64,000 nt of DNA, taken from Pseudomonas palleroniana. Lineage in GTDB: Bacteria > Pseudomonadota > Gammaproteobacteria > Pseudomonadales > Pseudomonadaceae. Position 1 is the first letter of the stretch. The number at the start of each line of letters is the position of its first letter. The position numbers were made by a program, and so were the translations under genes. Location: contig NZ_PYWX01000010.1 of NCBI RefSeq assembly GCF_003031675.1, positions 1 to 64,000 on the forward strand. Reading direction: 5' to 3'. The notes below the pieces were generated by a model. That model was given only the letters and a program-made list of their open reading frames with translations, did not search any database and was not told where the DNA came from. Below, piece by piece: positions 25,378 through 33,926 of this stretch.

Positions 25378-28300
25378 TGGATTATGATTTTTCAAGACTT
25401 TCCCATCGCTCATTCGAACAAATGATTCAATCGCTAGCTCTGGCGTCAATTGGTCCGGGAGTTAACGTATTTGGCGATGGACCTGATGGTGGTAGGGAGG
25501 CGACCTTCGAGGGGATGAGCAGTTTCCCAGACTCCAGCTCGCCGTGGACGGGATATGGAATCATCCAAGCTAAGTTTAGGCAGCGCATCGGTGATAAAGA
25601 CGGCGACTGGGCGCTCACAGAGTTTGAAAAAGATTTAAAGAAAATTTCAGAAAACTCTAAAATAAGAAAGCCTGAATACTATATTTTTGTAACAAACGTA
25701 GTACTAACTCCGGTCTCTGAGAAAGGAGGGAAAGACAAGCTTGCAGATTTAGTAAAAAAATACCAAAAAAATATAGGTTTAAAAGATTACCGAATTTGGG
25801 ATAAAGACCAAATTTGCGCTTTGTTAGATATACATTCTAGCGTACGAAAAGCCTACACCGCCTGGATCACATCTGGAGATGTTCTTGCTGCAGTACTAGC
25901 GCAAATGGAACCGGAGCAAATAGACTTTAAGAATGTAATGTTTAATTACATACAGAAAGAGTTAAGGGCAGAACAGTACGTTAACTTAGGACAAGCAGGA
26001 CACAACGCAAAAGACAGAATCCCTTTAGCTTGTGTTTTCGTAGATCTTCCAGTGACAGACTCCTCGTTAAATACTAGACACAACCAATCTTTTTCATCTC
26101 AAAACCCCAATAAAAAAAGTAGCGCTATCAATAAACTATTAAAATCTTCTAGTAGCAAGCTGGACCCATACTCTAATGAAATTTCATCACACGTTCTAGA
26201 TTTATCACCTAATAAAGAATCGCTTGGACGCTTTGTATTTATAGGCGGTCCCGGACAAGGGAAAAGTACGTTAACTCAATTCTTCTGCCAGTTACATAGA
26301 GCGGCTTTCCTGCAGCAGTTCCCTCTAACTGCGCTAAGTCCTGAAATATTAGACGCTTACAATCTTATACTTCAACAATGCGAGCAAGAATCGGTTGAAA
26401 CTCCAAACATACCTCGCTTTCCAATCCGAATTGAACTAAATAGATTCGCCACTGCACTAGCGAACGGAAAATCAACTTCCTTATTTAACTACATTCTCAG
26501 TCGAATAGAAGATCGAAGTGAACAAAAGCTTAAACCTTCTGACCTAAAAAAATGGCTTTCAAATTATCCCTGGGTAATAGCTCTTGACGGTCTGGATGAA
26601 GTTCCAGCATCTTCTAACAGGACAGAAGTTCTGAATAGCATCCAAGACTTTATCATTGACGCCCACGGGTGCAATGCAGACTTACTATTAATTACAACAA
26701 GCCGCCCTCAAGGCTACAACAATGACTTTTCAGAAAAGTACTATCAGCATTTAAATTTATCTCCATTGGATGAAGAAGAAGCGCTCCACTACGCCAAACG
26801 CCTGATTGATCGCCGCTGGGGAGAGGATGCTGATAAAACAGCGATTCTAAGTGAGCGAATGAAGCGTGCCACGCAGGAAAAATCTACAGTGAGACTAATG
26901 CAAAGTCCACTGCAAGTCACAATCATGGCACTACTCGTCGAGACACTTGGCGAGCCTCCAAAAGAGCGATGGCGTCTATTTAACGAATACTATCAAGTAA
27001 TTAATAGACGAGAAAAAGAACGAGATATTCCCGCAGCAAAACTTCTCAATACATATCAAGCAAACATTGACTTCATACATCAAAAAGTTGGCGTCAACCT
27101 ACAAATAAAATCAGAGCAAGCCGGTGGAACTGATGCACTTCTAACCGAACAGGAATTCTCATCCATTATAAAAAGTCGTTTGGACAAGGAAGGCCATGAC
27201 AATATCGAAGGAGATATGCTTAAAAGTAGCATTATTAACGCTGCTCTTGAGCGGCTCGTGTTTTTGGTTGCGCCGCAAGAAAATCGAATAGGATTCGAAA
27301 TAAGATCTCTTCAAGAATTCATGGCAGCACAGTCGCTGATGAACGGCAGCGATATAGATGTATGTGCAAGACTTCAATCTATCGCGCACGCCTCACACTG
27401 GAGAAACGTTTTCCTTTTTGCGTCCGGCAGATGTTTCCATGAGAAGCAACACTTGCGCGATAATATTTTTTCGCTCTGCTCAAAATTAAATGAAGGCATT
27501 GACGACTCGCCGGAGGAAGACATAGAAAAAGCAATACTTACGGGCAGCCAACTGGCACTTGATATATTGGAAGACGGGGCAGTAACTAATCAGCCAACCC
27601 AGCAAAAACAATTTGCTCGCCTAGCGATTCGATTAATCGAATTACCGCCATCAGATTCGCTCCTCCGCTTGGCGGGCGTATACAATCACAACCTTAAAGA
27701 CATATATAAAGATAATATTGAACAAGCAATACGTACCCCTACATCCGTCTCTTTCCGCGGAGCCTGGCAACTTCTACTCTCTTTATGTGACCAGAAAATA
27801 CAATGGGCAGAAGAATTATCTATAGGATATTGGCCACAACCTGGAAAAATTTCTCTTCAAATAGCCGAAGATTCTATTGATCACTCATCAACGGATTGGC
27901 TTGTAAACAAATGGTATGAATCAATTGCAATGACACCCGCCAATGAGGTGGAAATGCACAGAATCCCAGGATTTGGCGGCAGACAAAAAAATCTGCAAAG
28001 ACAACAAGCACCTAATTGGCTTGACGATATTCTCATGCGAACTAGTGAGCGTACTCGAGTGGAATCATCCATAGAGAATATTGACCCTTCATTTAAATTA
28101 GCTATCTCGACTGCTGAACTTTCCTCCCCTATTCGGCAGTTAGATTCTTTCGTTGCTCACGATAGTTGGAAATGGCTTCATAGTGTGGTCGTTTTTTGTG
28201 AAACTCCCGACAAAGAAAAGCTATGTGACATAATAAAAAACTATATTGATCTATACGAAAATCATGGTAAAACATGTGTGGGCGACTGGTTTTGGATGGT

Positions 28301-29306
28301 TCCATGGCAGGTTAGCGCATGTTTGGAACGATCTAACAGCAGCGAGCAGATTAAGTCGGTCTACGAGGCGGCAAAATCAGGTAAATTAGGAGACTCAAAT
28401 GATTGGCGGACGGCCGAAGAACGATGGGGCAAGACATCGCTAACAGTTGAAGCCTTAAACTTAACGCCACAGAGCGGATTGCCTTTTGATATGAAAACAC
28501 TCACTGAAGGATATCCTTCAGTAGTTGCACATCCTTCTCTTAGGTCTAGGACCACTGATCATGACATAACTTCCGAACTCATCGATCTTATTGGTGACAC
28601 CTCAAATGAGATATGCAAATCCATAATTGCTTCATCGATATTTTACATTCTGGCAGTACATACACCTGAGGGTGTCAAAGCATCTGGAAAATTGCTCGAT
28701 AACTTAGTCCCTCTTTTAGAACTTGCTAACAAGGGTTGGTTTGATCTATCACTTCTTGCGCGCCTACCGGATACCTACTGGAACGAGGACGCCATAGAAA
28801 ATCTCATCCGTCATATTAACAATATTAGACGAACTAGTTCATTCATAATAGAACCCATTGAATCAGATCATCTCGAGGCGCGTCTCTTACGAAACTCACA
28901 TGACACCGAAAGCATTAAGCTTTTATCCAGACTTTGTGCCTCCGGAGTTAGTTGCGACACTAAAAAACTCAACCTTCAAATCTCGAAATCCAACTCACAA
29001 GAAACCAACATTAATATTATTTCAATCCAACTCAGTCAAGGTGAGTATACGTCAACAGAAGCAATCGAATTCGCAAGTTATTTGCTCGAGATCTTTCCTC
29101 CTCTAAGCGACTTTGAAAGCACTCTATCTTCATTATTAGAATCGTTCTCTCATTCACCTAAAGCAAACTCAGCAACAGAACTGTTTTTGTACTCAATCTA
29201 CAAGAGCCATTTTTATGGAAATTCGAAAATCCGCGAATTAATAATTAATGACTTGCAGGAGCACCAGCGCTACCACTTAAGTAGAAACCAACTAAGCCTG
29301 GGTTAA
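25377..29306 (+). CDS. Nuclease-NACHT STAND NTPase (putative anti-phage protein)
   Basis: A 1309-residue protein. Residues 1-150 resemble a PD-(D/E)xK restriction-endonuclease domain of Mrr type: E14 in the first helix, D37 in GDGPDGGREATFEG, and Q64-x-K66 in GIIQAKF. A NACHT-type NTPase follows: Walker A GGPGQGKS at 290-297 (K296), Walker B-like LDGLDE at 403-408, then the TTSRPQGY sensor and a winged-helix-like region (SPLQVTIMALLVETLGEPPK, FEIRSLQEFMAAQSL). Residues about 650-1309 are helical, with no leucine-rich repeats, and probably sense the trigger. AAGGA precedes the ATG. Bacterial NACHT proteins are established phage-defence NTPases; this domain set fits sensing that releases the nuclease. 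The gene is AT-rich and inside a mobile element. Confidence 0.8.
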   Translation: MDYDFSRLSHRSFEQMIQSLALASIGPGVNVFGDGPDGGREATFEGMSSFPDSSSPWTGYGIIQAKFRQRIGDKDGDWALTEFEKDLKKISENSKIRKPEYYIFVTNVVLTPVSEKGGKDKLADLVKKYQKNIGLKDYRIWDKDQICALLDIHSSVRKAYTAWITSGDVLAAVLAQMEPEQIDFKNVMFNYIQKELRAEQYVNLGQAGHNAKDRIPLACVFVDLPVTDSSLNTRHNQSFSSQNPNKKSSAINKLLKSSSSKLDPYSNEISSHVLDLSPNKESLGRFVFIGGPGQGKSTLTQFFCQLHRAAFLQQFPLTALSPEILDAYNLILQQCEQESVETPNIPRFPIRIELNRFATALANGKSTSLFNYILSRIEDRSEQKLKPSDLKKWLSNYPWVIALDGLDEVPASSNRTEVLNSIQDFIIDAHGCNADLLLITTSRPQGYNNDFSEKYYQHLNLSPLDEEEALHYAKRLIDRRWGEDADKTAILSERMKRATQEKSTVRLMQSPLQVTIMALLVETLGEPPKERWRLFNEYYQVINRREKERDIPAAKLLNTYQANIDFIHQKVGVNLQIKSEQAGGTDALLTEQEFSSIIKSRLDKEGHDNIEGDMLKSSIINAALERLVFLVAPQENRIGFEIRSLQEFMAAQSLMNGSDIDVCARLQSIAHASHWRNVFLFASGRCFHEKQHLRDNIFSLCSKLNEGIDDSPEEDIEKAILTGSQLALDILEDGAVTNQPTQQKQFARLAIRLIELPPSDSLLRLAGVYNHNLKDIYKDNIEQAIRTPTSVSFRGAWQLLLSLCDQKIQWAEELSIGYWPQPGKISLQIAEDSIDHSSTDWLVNKWYESIAMTPANEVEMHRIPGFGGRQKNLQRQQAPNWLDDILMRTSERTRVESSIENIDPSFKLAISTAELSSPIRQLDSFVAHDSWKWLHSVVVFCETPDKEKLCDIIKNYIDLYENHGKTCVGDWFWMVPWQVSACLERSNSSEQIKSVYEAAKSGKLGDSNDWRTAEERWGKTSLTVEALNLTPQSGLPFDMKTLTEGYPSVVAHPSLRSRTTDHDITSELIDLIGDTSNEICKSIIASSIFYILAVHTPEGVKASGKLLDNLVPLLELANKGWFDLSLLARLPDTYWNEDAIENLIRHINNIRRTSSFIIEPIESDHLEARLLRNSHDTESIKLLSRLCASGVSCDTKKLNLQISKSNSQETNINIISIQLSQGEYTSTEAIEFASYLLEIFPPLSDFESTLSSLLESFSHSPKANSATELFLYSIYKSHFYGNSKIRELIINDLQEHQRYHLSRNQLSLG

Positions 29307-29363
29307 AAACGAGGGGTGAGCAGTATATTCTGAACACCCCCAATCATTAAACTTAAGTAATAT

Positions 29364-30404
29364 TTAGCTTATGTTATATGATCTAAAACGAATAACTTCT
29401 TCTCCGAGCCATTCATTCACCTGCGCCATACGCGCCTGAATTGGCTCCAGTTCATTGGCCGCGTAGATCTGCGCCGCTTCCCTGATCGACCCAAACCCAC
29501 CCGCGTTTTGCGGCACGATGCCCATTAGCTGCGGCGGAATGCGCAAGCTAGCCAGTACATCGTCGCGTGTCTGGTTTTTGATCGAATTGAACTCGTCCTT
29601 GGCCGTCACTTCGCTGACCGGGATGATTTGCAGCCCGTCTTTTTTGCCGTTCGGTGAATACACGAAAAGGTTGCGAAAGTTGCCTGGCCCCTTGGAATCC
29701 TTCAGCGCCTTGCGTAGGGAGTCGACGTCCGCTTCGTTCTGCGCGGCGTCGGTCATGTAGAGAATGAACCCGGCATGACTGCCGTTCTCGTAGTACTTGC
29801 GGCGGAAAAGCGTGGCCGACTCATTCAGCAGCGCCGACTGCAAGGCGCTGATCCACTCGGGTAGGCCGTACACCTCCTGGTGCAGATCTGCTTCCCGCAG
29901 ATGAAAAACGGTACCCGGTTCAAATTCATGCTCCTCCTTCCAGCCCTGGACCATGAACTGCCGGCCGTCCTTGCCTTGGCGCATGTACTTTGCCAATGGC
30001 GGTACCAGCTCGCGTACCGGGCCGAGCATCGAACGCCGCCCTTCCAGATAACCGTTGCCCAGTCAAAGAAAATCCAGAGAAAACTGTTCGAACGCCGCAC
30101 GCGACAACAGCCGGTGCGGGATAAAGGTCTTACTCAGCAAATTGCGCTTGGACATCAACCCCGAGTGCAGATGCACGCTGGAACCCACCGACCGTGCCAG
30201 GCCATCCAGCGACAGCGGCGGCTCGTACCAACGCCCGTTAAACCAGCACTCCAGATAGTCGAACACCTCCCGACCGCTCAGCACGGGTGACGGGTCGCCG
30301 AAGCTGAACGCCTCCATCTTGCTGTCACCGCGCGGGATAAATTCCTGCGTTACCACTGCGGGAGCCTGGGCCTGGTGCTTGTTGTTTCTGCGGCGGTTCG
30401 ACAT
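29364..30404 (-). pseudogene. P2-like phage portal protein (gpQ) with internal stop
   Basis: The two parts form one frame: MSNRRRNNKHQAQ... to FSLDFL, then a TGA at 30063-30065, then LGNGYLEGRRSMLGPVRELV onward. Portal proteins of P2-like phages read DFLWLGNGYLE here, so the stop replaces a tryptophan codon (TGG to TGA). No other damage is obvious up to VNEWLGEEVIRF, but the last residues (RSYNIS) look replaced, suggesting a junction near 29385. Its start overlaps the terminase stop by one base (TGATG), as in P2-like operons. The product would be truncated and inactive. Confidence 0.85.
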
Positions 30405-30949
30405 CAAAAAATCTCCATCCGCCCGGTATTGGCAGAGGTCTGCCCCTCCAGCGGTTCGTTGTGGAATGCGTGAAAGAGCGCCCACGCCAGGTCGGCGTGG
30501 CCGGTGTTGTCGTTGCGGCCGGCGGTGTACGTGAATTGGCGACCGCCTGCGGTGATGGTCTTGCGGATCGCCATCAACGATTGCGCCATGTCGGTCCAGC
30601 CGGCGTCGAACTCCAGCCGGCCCCGGTGGATCACGTCGTAAGCCTTCAGCACCAGTCGGGTCTTGACCTCTGGCGAATAGCTGAACGTGGTGACGTTGGG
30701 AAAAAATTGGCGCACCAGCTGCGCCACGCCACTGCCCAGGCCAGTGACGTCGATTCCGATGTACGTCACCCAGTAGCGGTCGCAGACGGCTTTAATCACG
30801 CTGGCCTGCGCCGCGAAGTCCATCCCACGGAATTGGTGACGTTCCAGCACCCGGATATCGGGGTCAGACCACGATATCCAATACAGTGAAAACCTAGAGT
30901 TCCTCGTCTTTTTCAAAACGGTAGGAAAAGTGCCATGGCCCCACAACAA
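30404..30949 (-). pseudogene. P2-like terminase large subunit (gpP), 5' truncated
   Basis: The C-terminal nuclease domain is recognisable: VLERHQFRGMDFAAQASVIK, YIGIDVTGLGSGVAQLVRQF, VIHRGRLEFDAGWTDMAQSL and NTGHADLAWALFHAF. The ATPase half is missing, and the first 25-30 residues (MLWGHGTFPTVLKK...) do not resemble terminase, so the break is near 30870-30890. Portal and terminase transcribed together on one strand is the P2 layout. With the truncated portal it shows that a P2-like prophage once occupied this site. Confidence 0.8.
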
Positions 30950-31079
30950 TACTCAGCTTCCAGAATATATGAAGAAAAGCAACGGATCACTTCCAGATAC
31001 ACCTCGCGACGGCCTGCTGATTCAAGCCCGCGCTCCAAGGTGTAAGATGCCCCCACAATCGTCCATCATCGAGACCGCC

Positions 31080-31322
31080 ATGACTGGGATATCCCTAAAT
31101 CTGCCGGAAGACCTGTCCAACTCTCTCGCCGACCTGGCCAAAACCAACGGCCAGACTGCGACCTACCTGGCGATGGACGTTCTTCGCGACTACATCGAGC
31201 ACGAAAAAACGCTGACCGCTCAGATCGAGCTGGCGGTAAAAGACGCCGACGAAGGCAAATTCGCCACCGATGACCAAGTGGCCGCGATGCGCGCTAGGCG
31301 TTGGAGCCGGAATGCGGGTTGA
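31080..31322 (+). CDS. Ribbon-helix-helix (CopG/ParD-like) antitoxin
   Basis: An 80-residue protein with an N-terminal RHH DNA-binding unit (TGISLNLPEDLSNSLADLAK, then TATYLAMDVLRDYIEHEK) and a C-terminal toxin-binding tail (AVKDADEGKFATDDQVAAMR). It overlaps the following RelE/ParE-type toxin gene by 11 bases. ATG 31080 is chosen because it starts the RHH fold; the frame is open upstream without similarity. It lies at the right end of the dusA element and may stabilise it. Confidence 0.85.
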   Translation: MTGISLNLPEDLSNSLADLAKTNGQTATYLAMDVLRDYIEHEKTLTAQIELAVKDADEGKFATDDQVAAMRARRWSRNAG

Positions 31323-31596
31323 GTGGCTTGAAAAAGCACTCAAAAATCTGGAAGACGAGGCAAACTACATTGCTCTCGAAAATCCAAAAGCCGCTGACGA
31401 CTTCTCCGACGCTATTTTCGCCAGCGTCGACAAACTGGCTCAGTTTCCCTCCATGGGACGCGAAGGTCGGGTTAAACACACCCGAGAATGGGCAGTGCCC
31501 AACTGGTCTTATCTGATCCCGTATCGAGTGCGGGGTGATCGACTTCAGATTCTGGGCGTATTCCACACACGGCAACGTCCTCGTTCGAAATGGTAG
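31312..31596 (+). CDS. RelE/ParE-superfamily toxin
   Basis: A 94-residue toxin: MRVEWLEKALKNLEDEANYI, the LAQFPSMGREGRVKHTREWA motif with its conserved FPxxGR, and the C-terminal strand LIPYRVRGDRLQILGVFHTRQ ending RSKW. This is the typical ParE/RelE fold; the type with FPxxGR and HTRQ is close to ParE/YoeB-like toxins that act on gyrase or the ribosome, target undetermined. Start ATG 31312 lies within the antitoxin gene, so translation is coupled. All typical residues appear intact. Confidence 0.85.
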   Translation: MRVEWLEKALKNLEDEANYIALENPKAADDFSDAIFASVDKLAQFPSMGREGRVKHTREWAVPNWSYLIPYRVRGDRLQILGVFHTRQRPRSKW

Positions 31597-31679
31597 TGCA
31601 CGCAAAACTCGCCTTCCCGGCACCCAAGACCCATCCCTGATAAACTGCGCCCCATTCGCCTCGCTGACTCAGACCCCCC

Positions 31680-32666
31680 ATGCCACTACAAACCGCCCCC
31701 CTCTCCCGCCGCTTCTCCGTCGCCCCGATGATGGATTGGACCGACCGACACTGTCGTTACTTCCTGCGCCTGCTCTCCAAGCACGCCCTGCTCTACACCG
31801 AGATGGTCACCACCGGGGCGATCCTCCACGGCGATCACGAGCGCTTCCTGCGTCACGACGAAGCCGAGCATCCGCTTGCCCTCCAGTTGGGCGGCAGCGT
31901 CCCGGCCGACTTGGCGGCGTGTGCGCGCATGGCTGAGGCGGCCGGTTACGATGAGGTGAATTTGAACGTCGGCTGCCCTAGCGACCGCGTTCAGAACAAC
32001 ATGATTGGCGCGATCCTGATGGCGCATCCGGCGTTGGTGGCCGAGTGTGTCAAGGCGATGCGCGATGCGGTGTCGATTCCGGTGACGGTGAAGCATCGTA
32101 TCGGGATCAATGGGCGCGACAGTTATGCCCAGTTGTGTGATTTCGTCGGGACGGTGAGGGACGCAGGCTGCACCAGTTTTACGGTGCATGCGCGCATTGC
32201 GATTCTGGAAGGATTGTCGCCCAAGGAGAACCGCGACATTCCGCCGTTGCGCTATGACGTGGCGGCGCAGTTGAAGCGGGACTTCCCGGAGTTGGAGATC
32301 AATCTCAACGGCGGCATCAAGACACTGGAGCAGTGCCGGGAGCACCTGCAGACGTTTGATGGGGTGATGCTGGGGCGCGAGGCCTATCACAATCCGTATT
32401 TGTTGGCCGAGGTGGATCAGCAGTTGTTTGGCAGTGAAGCGCCGGTGATCAGCCGGGCCGAGGCGCTGGCGCAGTTGCGGCCTTATATTGCTGAGCATTT
32501 GGCCACTGGCGGGACGATGCATCATATTACGCGGCATGTGTTGGGGTTGGGCACCGGGTTCCCGGGGGCGCGCAAGTTCAGGCAGTTGTTGTCGGTGGAT
32601 ATTCATAAGGCGGCTGACCCGTTGGCTTTGTTGGATCAGGCTGGGGAGTTGCTGGAAGGGCGGTGA
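31680..32666 (+). CDS. dusA: tRNA-dihydrouridine synthase A
   Basis: A 328-residue FMN enzyme that reduces uridines 20/20a in the D-loop of tRNA. It has the N-terminal RRFSVAPMMDWTDRHCRYFL, the catalytic cysteine in LNVGCPSDRVQNN, the TVKHRIGIN segment, and the FMN-binding INLNGGIKTLE and GVMLGREAYHNPYL. Length and motifs are complete, so it appears functional. Codons for PMMDW coincide with the att-like repeat at 31725-31740, so the sequence upstream of that point, including start and leader, may have come with the element. No clear Shine-Dalgarno precedes ATG 31680. Tal lies downstream, with one extra gene between. Confidence 0.95.
   Translation: MPLQTAPLSRRFSVAPMMDWTDRHCRYFLRLLSKHALLYTEMVTTGAILHGDHERFLRHDEAEHPLALQLGGSVPADLAACARMAEAAGYDEVNLNVGCPSDRVQNNMIGAILMAHPALVAECVKAMRDAVSIPVTVKHRIGINGRDSYAQLCDFVGTVRDAGCTSFTVHARIAILEGLSPKENRDIPPLRYDVAAQLKRDFPELEINLNGGIKTLEQCREHLQTFDGVMLGREAYHNPYLLAEVDQQLFGSEAPVISRAEALAQLRPYIAEHLATGGTMHHITRHVLGLGTGFPGARKFRQLLSVDIHKAADPLALLDQAGELLEGR
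31725..31740. repeat. Right att-like direct repeat inside dusA
   Basis: CCGATGATGGATTGGA, identical to 21372-21387. It codes for the conserved PMMDW near the DusA N-terminus, the position where dusA-specific elements are known to integrate. Confidence 0.8.
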
Positions 32667-32697
32667 GCGTCAGTTCGGGATTGGGTGGTTGAGTTGC

Positions 32698-32723
32698 GCT
32701 ATCAGGAGCAAGCCCCCTCCCAC
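32698..32723. repeat. Single REP unit
   Basis: GCTATCAGGAGCAAGCCCCC followed by TCCCAC, between the convergent dusA and the gene at 32776. No inverted mate nearby. Confidence 0.8.
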
Positions 32724-32775
32724 ACTGTGCAAGGGCTCGGCTTCAGCTGCCGGCCCTTGCTATAGCGTTAAACTT

Positions 32776-33516
32776 TTATGGCACTGTTCCGTTGGGTACA
32801 GTGATCCATTTTCCGGTATTGCGGTCATATCGCTTCCAATCACTCTCCGTTCTAAGTTTTCGGTATAGCGTATTGAATGTTGTACCGCCCAGAATTTGGA
32901 CTTGAACTTCACCGCCTGCGGTTTTGCAGTTAACCAGCCCTAGAATGGGCGAGTCTGGATTGACTTGGAGTGCATACACCGCTTCTCCAAAGGTTCCGGT
33001 GGTGGCGTAGTCCAGTGCAAAACTTACAAACTGGCTTTGCGGGGTGTCGCTCGATTGCAGTGCGAGCAGTCGCATTGTCGTATAGGTGGCACTGCTAAAA
33101 CCCGGCTGGTGCAGGTCCGGTCCGTCAATTGCCCAATACTCTTTGGGGTCCCCCCCGCGTTTAACAAACTTGTCCAAGTCATTCTGGGCTTTGGCGTAGA
33201 TCACACCCTCCTTAAGCTTCTGGACATGCCAGTTGTTGGTGTCTGCGTTTTCATACGCGCGATACACCCAGGTGGCAGGCGCCGTCACTCTGGAATCGGT
33301 GATCTTGCCTCCGTAGGTCGAGGTCAGTTCATTTTCCTTTTCAAGGGTGCGGCTCCCTATCGGTTTACCGGCCTTGGCGGTGTCGATGATTGCGCGCATT
33401 TCCTGAGTATCGTAACAACCGGCACTGAGTGCCTGCTGCACCGTTACCTCGGCAAATGCTGCGGTGGAACATATAAAACCCATGGCAGCGAATAGCGTTG
33501 ATATATTCCGTTTCAT
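32776..33516 (-). CDS. Secreted protein, possible ADP-ribosyltransferase-like fold
   Basis: A 246-residue protein with a signal peptide (MKRNISTLFAAMGFICSTAA, cleavage after FA near residue 22). I do not recognise a close family. The order of short motifs recalls R-S-E type ADP-ribosyltransferases: an Arg in TWVYRAYE (R86), a Ser in QFVSFALDY (S165) and a Glu in GGEVQVQILGG (E203) followed by a strand-like end, as in pertussis/pierisin-type enzymes. This is an inference from three motifs. AAAGGAGAGATGTA is a strong ribosome-binding site. Lower GC than its neighbours dusA and tal, between which it lies, suggests acquisition. No immunity-like partner is seen. Confidence 0.45.
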   Translation of the reverse strand: MKRNISTLFAAMGFICSTAAFAEVTVQQALSAGCYDTQEMRAIIDTAKAGKPIGSRTLEKENELTSTYGGKITDSRVTAPATWVYRAYENADTNNWHVQKLKEGVIYAKAQNDLDKFVKRGGDPKEYWAIDGPDLHQPGFSSATYTTMRLLALQSSDTPQSQFVSFALDYATTGTFGEAVYALQVNPDSPILGLVNCKTAGGEVQVQILGGTTFNTLYRKLRTESDWKRYDRNTGKWITVPNGTVP

Positions 33517-33926
33517 TACATCTCTCCTTTGTTTCGCAACTAACTAACAAACAGGTTTAATGAACAGGCACACGCACTTCGCCGCTGACGGTGATGTCGC
33601 AAGAGTTTTTATCGGCCTAGTTTGGCGTTTGCCAGTCAGGTATAGCACAGGTAGAAACAGCAAAAATCAAAGTCAATAAAAATAAAGTTTTCACAACTTC
33701 AAAACATGCATATTCCCCATAGCAATAGCTTAATGACAAGGGAGCGACTCACATAAAATCCAGTTGAACCTCCCCTCGATTTTGCCCTCCTATTGAGCAG
33801 CAGAGCCGAGGATTCAAACGGCTGTTTTCAGGTTATCGCCCTCGCAAACGCTCGAACGCGTTTGCGCCCTTGAGCGCCTGCCGGTGCTCGGGTAATGTCA
33901 TCAGACCCATAGGACAGAGCACGCCC
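33517..33926. other. 410-bp divergent gap before tal
   Basis: AT-rich at 33650-33730, then returns to normal composition toward tal. It holds the promoters of the secreted-protein gene and tal; no certain -35/-10 pair, RNA gene or complete coding frame is seen. Confidence 0.45.

Larger units (their letters stand above)
21388..31724. mobile_element. Degraded dusA-associated integrative element with defence-like cargo
   Basis: Bounded by a 16-bp direct repeat. Contents in order: GNAT-like gene and small partner, two HEPN-type genes, an origin-like hexamer cluster, a nuclease-NACHT gene, P2-like portal (nonsense mutated) and terminase (5' truncated) remnants on the minus strand, and a RHH/ParE-type toxin-antitoxin pair. 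The 22.4-29.4 kb part is clearly AT-richer than the flanks. No integrase is present, so it is probably no longer mobile by itself. dusA is an established integration hotspot for prophages and islands. Confidence 0.75.

Noticed and set aside
21388..31724. Search for an integrase or transposase in the dusA element
   Set aside because: No frame with tyrosine- or serine-recombinase motifs or a transposase catalytic pattern was found.
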